From Spirochaetota bacterium (lineage in GTDB: Bacteria > Spirochaetota > UBA12135 > COTS27 > JAFLEE01), in NCBI GenBank assembly GCA_017302015.1, contig JAFLEE010000039.1:1-44899 (forward strand): DNA of 44,899 bases. Reading direction: 5' to 3'. The position numbers and the translations under genes were made by a program. Under the pieces are notes generated by a model that searched no databases, was not told the DNA's origin, and saw only the letters and a list, made by a program, of their open reading frames with translations. This document shows positions 39,275-44,899 of this stretch, in pieces; the stretch's first letter is position 1; each line of letters starts with the position of its first letter.

Positions 39275-40477
39275 GCGCGGGCGGACATCCACGCAGGCGA
39301 CGTCGCCCCGGGCGCTGCGCAAGAAGAGCCGGCCGTCCGAGAGGGTGGGGACGGTCCACGACCGGTTGGTGAAGACCTCGCCCCGGGCCACGAGCTTGAA
39401 CCCCGCGGGGTCGGCTTCGGCCACGAGGAGGCCGCCCTTCTCGAGTTGGGCGACGAGTTTCCCGTCGGCCAGGGTGAGCGCGCCGAAATCCAGGTCGTCG
39501 GATTTCCATCGCGCCTCGCCGCTGGCCTCGTCGAGGCAGGCGAGTTTTCGGATGTCGAAGGCGTAGAGCGAGCCCTTCCACCGCACGGCCGTGGCGTACT
39601 CGGTGCGCAGGTTCTTATTGCGCCAGAGTTCCTTCGGTTCGCCGCCCGAGAGGTCGAGGAGGGCGCAGCCCATGCCGTGCCCGCTGGAGACGAAGAGTTT
39701 TTCGCCCACGGGCACCACGTCGGAGGCGTTCATGTCCCAGGTGGTCCGCCACGGGAGGCGCCATAGGGGCGCGCCGCCGGCGGCCTTCGCCGCCACCACC
39801 TCGTGGCCCGAGACGAACGAGATGATTTGTTCGCCGCGGCTCATGAACGGCACCGGGGTGGAGTAGCCGGGGCGCCCCTCGCCATTGTCCCAAAGAAGTT
39901 TGCCCGAATCCCGATCCAGGGCCGCGGCGAAGGTCCCCACGGGGTAGATGACCTGGCGGTCCAGCACGAGGGGCGAGCCGGCGAAGCCCCACCACGCGCG
40001 GTAATCATTGGAATTGGTGGCGGGGGGCGCGAAACGGTGGGTCCAAAGCACCTTGCCGTCGGCCGCGTCCAGGCAATAGGCCTGGCCGAACTTGCCGAGG
40101 GTATAGACCTTCCCGGCGGAGACCGCCGGCGTGGCGCTCGGGCCGCCCTCGTAGGAGAGGGGGAAGAGCGCGCAGGGATAGCGGAAGGTCCAGCGCGTTT
40201 CCCCGCTCTCGGCGTCGAGGCAGCGCACCACGTCTTCTTCGTTCTCGTTGCCCAGGGTGTAGGCGCGCTTCTTCACCACGGCGAAGGCCGAGGAGCCCCG
40301 GCCGACCTGGGCGCGCCAGAGGATGCGGGGCGTCCCGACGCCGCCGACCCAATCGAGGCCGGTTTCGGGGGATTGGCCGTCGTGGTTCGCCCCGCGCCAG
40401 CAGGGCCAATCGGCGGCCGTCAAAGGGCCGGCGAGCAGGCAGAGGAGGAGGGCGCGGGGAAGGCGGGTTCGGGGCAT
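39272..40477 (-). CDS. Secreted PQQ-like beta-propeller protein
   Basis: This 401-residue protein has a cleavable signal peptide (PRALLLCLLAGPLTAADW) and starts its mature part with DWPCWRGANHDGQS, like the protein at 37060. PQQ-like repeats follow (VVRCLDAESGETRWTFRY, AYCLDAADGKVLWTHRF, AALDRDSGKLLWDNGEG). It is predicted to fold as an eight-bladed propeller in the periplasm. No catalytic residues of quinoprotein dehydrogenases are evident. The ATG at 40477 has GGAG 5 nt upstream. The gene is 51 nt downstream of the DUF4832 protein gene and on the same strand, so it may share that transcript. Confidence 0.9.
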   Translation of the reverse strand: MPRTRLPRALLLCLLAGPLTAADWPCWRGANHDGQSPETGLDWVGGVGTPRILWRAQVGRGSSAFAVVKKRAYTLGNENEEDVVRCLDAESGETRWTFRYPCALFPLSYEGGPSATPAVSAGKVYTLGKFGQAYCLDAADGKVLWTHRFAPPATNSNDYRAWWGFAGSPLVLDRQVIYPVGTFAAALDRDSGKLLWDNGEGRPGYSTPVPFMSRGEQIISFVSGHEVVAAKAAGGAPLWRLPWRTTWDMNASDVVPVGEKLFVSSGHGMGCALLDLSGGEPKELWRNKNLRTEYATAVRWKGSLYAFDIRKLACLDEASGEARWKSDDLDFGALTLADGKLVAQLEKGGLLVAEADPAGFKLVARGEVFTNRSWTVPTLSDGRLFLRSARGDVACVDVRPR

Positions 40478-40528
40478 GGCGACTCCAAAAGGCGTCGCAA
40501 AGCTTCCCATGAACCGTCCCCGCGGCGC

Positions 40529-43135
40529 CTACTTGATCTGGATGGGCCCCAAGACCTGCCATCCCCCGATATTCTTGGACTCGATGGCGATGCGCACGGT
40601 GGGTTCGGCGAAGCCGGGACGCACGAGACCGACGGCGAGGGAATAGGTTCCGGGCTTGGCGCCGGGGAAGGCCAGCCGGTCTTCCCGGTCCACCATGAGG
40701 GCGGGCTTCAAATCGGCGGTTTTCGTGGCCGTGGCGGCGCAATGGGCGACGACGCGGCCGGAACCGTCGATCAGGGCGTACTGGACGGCGGCGGGGAGGA
40801 ACATGGGCGCGACACCGAGGTTCTCCCACTTCACCTTGACGGGGATGGCGGTGCCGGGGGCGGAGGCCGGGTAGCGCGCTTCGCGGAGGACCAGATGGTA
40901 GCCGAGGCGATTGGCGAGTTCCGCCACGAGCACCGGTTCTTCCTTGAGCAGTTTGAGGCCGCCATTGCCCCCGCGGCTCAGGTCGCACCAGGTGGCCTGG
41001 CCGATCTCGACGCAATCGGCGAGGCGGTAGCCGTTGCCGTTGCCGTCCTTCTTGCCGTCCCACCAGCCGCGGGCCTTCATGAAGTCGTAGGAGCCGTAGA
41101 ACTCGAACACCGCGGGCAGCACGCCGGCGCAGGGCAGCACGTCGCTGCCGTCGCTATTGCCGCAGACCCCGTCGCGGCGCATGCCGATGCCGTTGGAGAC
41201 GCACCAGGGGTAGATGTCGGCGTAGATATCGCGGCCGCAGCACACCGAGAGCATGGACTTCTTGAAGGCCTTGCGGTGGAGGGCCAGGTGCTCGCGGTAC
41301 TTCTCCGCGCTGATGTCGGGGCCGTCGAGGCCGCCCATATGGCTCTCGCCCCAATTGCCGTAGGAGCGGATATCGATGAAGGCGAGATTGGGGTGGCCAT
41401 CGTAGCGCGCGGCCAGGGCCACGAGGAAGCGGCCGAGTTTCTCCAGGAAGATCGGGTCATCGAAAGCCGGGGCGAGCTTGGGCCCCGGGATGCCGCTGGT
41501 CTCGATCTGGTTCGGCCCGAGTTCCACGGTGCGGTACTTGGCCCCCGCGTCGAAGACCCATTTCGGGGAGGCCCAGAACGCCTTCGAGTGGGTGCTGGCG
41601 TTCATCACCCCGAAGGAATATTGCTTCCCCGCGTTGGACCAACTCTCGAGGTCGGCGTCGATGCGGCTCCAATCGTATTTTCCCTCCGCCGGTTCGAGGT
41701 CGCCCCACTGGTAGCGGGAGTAGCCCAGGGAAGCGAGGGCGAGGACCTCGGGGGGCTGCTTGGAAGCGTTCCCGTAGGCGACCCAACCCTTCCCCGGATT
41801 GACCACCGGCGCGGTGCTCGGGGCGGGCGACGCCACGGCCTCTCCGCCCTCGATGCGGAAGGCGGGCGGGGGATTGACGGGGGGCAGGTTGATGGGGCGG
41901 TGGGGTTTGATCACGAGGGGCCTCTTGAATCCGGTCTCGACGGCGCCGAGGTCGCGGCTGGAGATCGTGGCGCCGGCCACCAGCCAGATCGACGCATTGG
42001 CGGTCTTGAGCGTCACCCGTTCCACCTCGAGGGGGACTTCGGAAAAGCGGAAGCGGGAGAGGAAGAGGGCCGAGTGATAGCCGGCCGGATAGCGCTTGGC
42101 GGCGACGACGGCCCCGTTCTCCATGCTTTTTCCGCCGGCCCAATCGCCCACGTCGCGAACGCATTGGATGTCGAAGGTCTTCTTCCCGCCGCCCTTCAGG
42201 GTGACCGTCGCGCTGCCCGCGCTCTCGCCCGAGGGTCCGCACCAGGCGGTGGCGTGGAGGAGATAGAGGATGCTCCCCTTCGCCCCGGGGGTGGGGAGCG
42301 CGGCCTCGGAGAGGGTGATGGCGGGATTCAAGTGGGAACTTTTGAAGACGAGGATGGCTTTCCCGTTATGCTTCGCCGGATCGATGATTCGGAAACTCAT
42401 CCCCCCGAAATCGGTCTGCGCCGGGTCGAAGAGGGACAGGTCGCGGTTCGCTCCCTGGTCGCTCCAGCCGCCCTTGCCGTCGCCGGCGACCTCGTCCTTG
42501 AAGCCCATGTTCGCGAAGGGCGCCAGGGAGACGGGCGCGTCGGCGACCGCGCCGCTGAGCGCCTGGGCGAGTTCGTTGGCCGCGTCCTCCCCGTTCCCGA
42601 AATCGAAAAGCGCGATGCCGCCGACATCCAATTCCTGGCGCCAATCGCCGAGGATGAAGGCGAGCTTGCAATCGCCGGCGGCGTAATCGGCGGGGGCGGT
42701 GAAGGGGATGGCGAAGCGCTTCCAGGTCGCGTCGGCCTTGAGGTTCTGGGCCTTGGCGTCGGTCCAGGGCGGCGAGGCTTTCTGCGCCCGCGCGTTGAAG
42801 CTCGCCTTCCCGTCGGGCGCTTCGGAGGCGAGGCTTCGGGCGTAGAAGACGAAGAGCATGGCGTCGCCCTTCTTGAACTCTTTGGCGGTGAGTTGGATTA
42901 GGGAGACATCCCAACTTCTCGGTTTTTTTTCGGGGCACTCGGCGTGGATCGCTTCAGTGAACGGTTGTCCCGCGACCTGGATGACGGAGACCTTCCCGCC
43001 CCCGCTGATTTGGGCGGATGCGGGAGAGACGCCCTCCATCAGGTTGACGGGCGCGGCGACGGCGATCACGCCGAAGAAGGCCGCTGCGGCAAACGTTTTC
43101 AGGATGAATCGGGCACGATCAAACTTCAGGGACAT
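40529..43135 (-). CDS. Secreted multidomain DUF4832 protein with shared glycan module
   Basis: This 868-residue exported protein (signal peptide through PASAQ, or an earlier site) contains, in order: a jelly-roll domain (about 45-185); the module at about 210-395 (starting with 'DEVAGDGKGGWSDQG') that is homologous to the large hydrolase at 5637; a (beta/alpha)8-type region beginning NPGKGWVAYG and containing LEPAEGKYDWSRID and DIRSYGNWGESHMGG; and a C-terminal DUF4832 beta-sandwich (ELANRLGYHLVLREARYP). DUF4832 proteins are usually found in polysaccharide-degrading bacteria; the enzyme class is not established here. GGAGG precedes the ATG. It is divergent from an AraC gene. Confidence 0.85.
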   Translation of the reverse strand: MSLKFDRARFILKTFAAAAFFGVIAVAAPVNLMEGVSPASAQISGGGKVSVIQVAGQPFTEAIHAECPEKKPRSWDVSLIQLTAKEFKKGDAMLFVFYARSLASEAPDGKASFNARAQKASPPWTDAKAQNLKADATWKRFAIPFTAPADYAAGDCKLAFILGDWRQELDVGGIALFDFGNGEDAANELAQALSGAVADAPVSLAPFANMGFKDEVAGDGKGGWSDQGANRDLSLFDPAQTDFGGMSFRIIDPAKHNGKAILVFKSSHLNPAITLSEAALPTPGAKGSILYLLHATAWCGPSGESAGSATVTLKGGGKKTFDIQCVRDVGDWAGGKSMENGAVVAAKRYPAGYHSALFLSRFRFSEVPLEVERVTLKTANASIWLVAGATISSRDLGAVETGFKRPLVIKPHRPINLPPVNPPPAFRIEGGEAVASPAPSTAPVVNPGKGWVAYGNASKQPPEVLALASLGYSRYQWGDLEPAEGKYDWSRIDADLESWSNAGKQYSFGVMNASTHSKAFWASPKWVFDAGAKYRTVELGPNQIETSGIPGPKLAPAFDDPIFLEKLGRFLVALAARYDGHPNLAFIDIRSYGNWGESHMGGLDGPDISAEKYREHLALHRKAFKKSMLSVCCGRDIYADIYPWCVSNGIGMRRDGVCGNSDGSDVLPCAGVLPAVFEFYGSYDFMKARGWWDGKKDGNGNGYRLADCVEIGQATWCDLSRGGNGGLKLLKEEPVLVAELANRLGYHLVLREARYPASAPGTAIPVKVKWENLGVAPMFLPAAVQYALIDGSGRVVAHCAATATKTADLKPALMVDREDRLAFPGAKPGTYSLAVGLVRPGFAEPTVRIAIESKNIGGWQVLGPIQIK

Positions 43136-43153
43136 GGCGCCTCCGTTTACAGG

Positions 43154-43159
43154 ATTATA
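43154..43159 (-). promoter_or_regulatory. Candidate -10 (TATAAT) of the DUF4832 multidomain gene
   Basis: TATAAT on the minus strand is 18 nt upstream of the ATG and just before a GGAGG ribosome binding site. No good -35 is seen, consistent with control by the divergent AraC regulator. Confidence 0.42.
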
Positions 43160-43274
43160 GCCGCTCCCAAGGAGCCGTGGAATGGATAAAGTTCCTGGAA
43201 GGATGGGTAAAAATAGGGAAGGGGAGGCGAGCCGAACCGGAAAACCGGCCCACTGCCCCGCCGCGGCCGAACGT

Positions 43275-43280
43275 TATAAT
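43275..43280 (+). promoter_or_regulatory. -10 (TATAAT) of the fourth AraC gene, leaderless spacing
   Basis: TATAAT is followed by six bases and then the GTG at 43287, the usual -10 to transcript start distance. It therefore supports a leaderless mRNA. The -35 is weak. Confidence 0.5.
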
Positions 43281-43286
43281 GGAAGG

Positions 43287-44042
43287 GTGCTGACCCTCAC
43301 ATCGGCCAACCGCCACGAGACGCCGGGATTCGGCAATGCCATGCACGCCCACCGATTCTGGGAAGTCGTGCTCTATACCCGCGGCACGGGCAAAATCCTC
43401 CTGAAAGACGGGGAGCGCGCCTTCCAACCCGGGCGCATCTGCCTCTTCCCGCCCAATCTGGAGCACGCCGACCGTTCGACCTCCGGCTACGAGAGCCTCT
43501 GGATCTGGTTCACGGGCTTCTCCAGCGCCCGGCGCAGCCCGCTCGTGGTGGACGACCCGTCCCACCATCCCTGCCGGCTTCTGGCCGAACTCCTCTACCA
43601 CGAGCACCGCTTGGCCCCGGGGTCGGTGCTCTGCCGCGAGACCCTCCAATTGCTCCTCGGCTACCTGCTGCGCCACGGCTCCCAAGACCCCGACGATAGC
43701 CGGGTCGAGGCCATCAAGCACCTCCTCATCGCCAATGTGGCCAATCCCGATTTTCGGCTCCACGAGGGCCTCGCCCGCCTGGGGAGTTCCGCCGCCGTCC
43801 TCCACGAACTCTTTAAAAAACACACCGGCATCTCGCCCCTCCAGTACCTCATCGACCTGCGCCTGCGCGATAGCCGCGTGCTGCTGCGTACCCCCGGCCT
43901 GACCCTGGCCGCCCTCGCGCCCAAGGTGGGGTTCCGCGACCCCTACCATTTCTCCCGCGTGTTCAAGCAGAAGGTGGGCCTCTCCCCCTCCGAGTTCCGG
44001 GCGGGGAAGAAGAAGCGCAGGGCAAAACGGTCGCGGCCATGA
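43287..44042 (+). CDS. AraC-family transcriptional regulator (fourth of four)
   Basis: Counted from the GTG at 43287 this regulator has 251 residues: a cupin domain (AHRFWEVVLYTRGTGKIL) with FPPNLEHAD, and a C-terminal AraC domain (LARLGSSAAVLHELFKKHTG and LAALAPKVGFRDPYHFSRVFKQKVGLSPSEFR) with a basic tail. The GTG is preferred to an ATG 35 codons upstream because TATAAT overlaps that upstream stretch and the upstream residues have no family resemblance. It is divergent from the DUF4832 multidomain gene. Its stop overlaps the next gene's ATG. Confidence 0.92.
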   Translation: MLTLTSANRHETPGFGNAMHAHRFWEVVLYTRGTGKILLKDGERAFQPGRICLFPPNLEHADRSTSGYESLWIWFTGFSSARRSPLVVDDPSHHPCRLLAELLYHEHRLAPGSVLCRETLQLLLGYLLRHGSQDPDDSRVEAIKHLLIANVANPDFRLHEGLARLGSSAAVLHELFKKHTGISPLQYLIDLRLRDSRVLLRTPGLTLAALAPKVGFRDPYHFSRVFKQKVGLSPSEFRAGKKKRRAKRSRP

Positions 44043-44740
44043 GCGATCAAGATCCCCGGCCGCTCCTCGATTGGCCCGCCTTCCTTCGGGATCCCCAATT
44101 CTGGAGCCTCGCGGGCTTCAATCTGCTCGCCGTCGCCCTGACCGTTTTTTCAGGGGCCGGGGCCTGGCCCCTCCTGCTGGCGTACTGGGCCGATAGCGTG
44201 GCCCTCGGCGCGTTCAATGTGGTGCGCATGCTGGCCATCCCCCTCGACCGCGGGGCGTCCGAGCCTCCCCCCAAGGTGGTGCGCCAATGGCGGATCGTGC
44301 GCCTCGGGCTCGCCGGCTTTTTCATGGTCCATTACGGCGGGTTCCAGGCCGTCTATTTCTCCATCATCAACGGGAGCGTGCGTGATTGGTTCGGCGAGCG
44401 TACGCCCATCGACGGGCGCGCCCTGGGCCTAACGATCGCCGCTCTCTTCGCCCACCGGCTCTTCGGCTTCATCCAGGAGCATCGAAAACCCCCGCTCGTG
44501 GAGATGTCCGGCTGCCTGCGCCTTCCCCTCTACATGTTCCTCCCCTACGCGCGGGTCGTGCCCGTGCATCTCCTCATCCTCGGCGGGTCGGTGCTGGCCC
44601 TCGTCGCCGGTGTGAAGATGATGGGGATCCTGGTGGGGATCTACCTGTTCGCGCTGCGCTTCGCGGGGGAGTTCATCGCCTATGTGTTCCGCCGCGGCGT
44701 GGAGCGGGGGAAAGTCGCCCTGCCCGCTCCGCGCTCATAG
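44039..44740 (+). CDS. DUF6498-type polytopic membrane protein
   Basis: This 233-residue membrane protein has about five membrane segments. The first two contain WSLAGFNLLAVALTVF and LLLAYWADSVALGAFNVVRML; the latter is the conserved 'YWxxSVxLGxFNV' region of DUF6498. Function is unknown. It begins inside the AraC gene's stop codon (ATGA), so the pair is cotranscribed and coupled. Its 3' end overlaps the convergent DUF3820 gene by 6 bp. Confidence 0.86.
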   Translation: MSDQDPRPLLDWPAFLRDPQFWSLAGFNLLAVALTVFSGAGAWPLLLAYWADSVALGAFNVVRMLAIPLDRGASEPPPKVVRQWRIVRLGLAGFFMVHYGGFQAVYFSIINGSVRDWFGERTPIDGRALGLTIAALFAHRLFGFIQEHRKPPLVEMSGCLRLPLYMFLPYARVVPVHLLILGGSVLALVAGVKMMGILVGIYLFALRFAGEFIAYVFRRGVERGKVALPAPRS

Positions 44741-44899
44741 CCGATCGACGAGGCCCTCGAGCCCGTTGAGTTTGAGTTCGTAGATGAGGGCCAGCTGGGC
44801 GCCGAGTTTCCCCTTGGGGAACCCCTTGCCGTGGAACCAGACCAGGTAGGATTCGGGGAGTTCCAATAAGCGCCGCCCCTGGTATTTTCCGAACGGCAT
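44735..44899 (-). CDS. DUF3820 family protein, reaching the right edge
   Basis: The 54 visible residues start MPFGKYQGRRLLELPESYLVWF, which is the diagnostic core of DUF3820 (small basic proteins once linked to quorum-sensing-regulated virulence). The window's last three bases are its ATG codon, although family members often have a few residues before this point, so the true start may lie outside. The 3' end overlaps the DUF6498 gene. Confidence 0.85.
   Translation of the reverse strand: MPFGKYQGRRLLELPESYLVWFHGKGFPKGKLGAQLALIYELKLNGLEGLVDRL

Noticed and set aside
39803-42901. Long open frame of about 1030 codons antisense to the propeller and DUF4832 genes
   Set aside because: The translation is low-complexity (His, Gly, Glu, Val rich) and spans two real genes with signal peptides on the other strand.
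1-44899. tRNA, rRNA, CRISPR arrays, transposases and prophage genes
   Set aside because: I looked for cloverleaf-like intergenic stretches, regularly spaced repeats and transposase or integrase motifs and saw none. This was by reading only, so a degenerate tRNA cannot be fully excluded.

Overview
This is a GC-rich bacterial chromosomal window. The TonB-type outer-membrane receptor, lipoprotein and Sec signal peptides and secreted beta-propeller proteins point to a two-membrane (Gram-negative) cell. The mix of putative glycan-active enzymes (GH-A-fold hydrolases, DUF4832 proteins, a CE4 deacetylase, an SGNH hydrolase), PQQ-like beta-propellers that begin with a 'WPSWRG'-type motif, and many AraC regulators resembles Planctomycetes-Verrucomicrobia-Lentisphaerae or neighbouring uncultured phyla. 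No rRNA or other marker gene is present, so this placement is an inference. I found no tRNA, rRNA, CRISPR array, transposase or prophage.

Layout. 1-2965 (- strand): aceE and the start of aceF, the pyruvate dehydrogenase core. 3259-5477 (- strand): a secreted barrel-like protein translationally coupled to an alpha/beta-hydrolase lipoprotein, then an AraC regulator. 5637-8990 (+): a very large secreted GH-A-type hydrolase, divergent from that AraC gene. 8969-12466 (- strand): the conserved circularly permuted ATP-grasp / alpha-E / transglutaminase operon. 12772-15192 (- strand): CE4 deacetylase, small-molecule phosphotransferase and AraC, divergent from an aldo/keto reductase (15324-16310). 16358-17965 (- strand): cyclophilin and an AraC gene divergent from a DUF4832 protein (18049-19923). 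20072-25830 (+): a cytoplasmic GH5-like hydrolase, an FAD oxidoreductase, a CDGSH iron-sulfur protein and an SGNH hydrolase. 25851-27138 (+): an ECF-type sigma factor with a Cys-rich tail, followed by a Cys-rich ATC-hydrolase-like protein. 27574-31541: a GT22-type mannosyltransferase (+), convergent with a DUF2157/GDYXXLXY membrane operon (-). 31645-34215 (+): a TonB-type receptor. 34216-35640: an AT-richer islet with a RelE/RHH toxin-antitoxin pair and small membrane proteins. 35651-40477: aldehyde dehydrogenase, two beta-propeller proteins and a small DUF5666-like secreted protein. 40529-44740: a multidomain DUF4832 protein divergent from an AraC gene that overlaps a DUF6498 membrane protein. 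A DUF3820 gene reaches the right edge.

How it fits together. Four AraC genes each stand head-to-head with a metabolic or glycan-active gene. All four have a -10-like hexamer only 5-6 nt before the start codon and no Shine-Dalgarno site, so their mRNAs look leaderless, whereas most of the divergent partner genes have good Shine-Dalgarno sites. Two of the glycan-type proteins (5637-8990 and 40529-43135) share a homologous non-catalytic module of about 180 residues. I read the window as a set of separately sensed carbohydrate functions rather than one contiguous utilisation locus.
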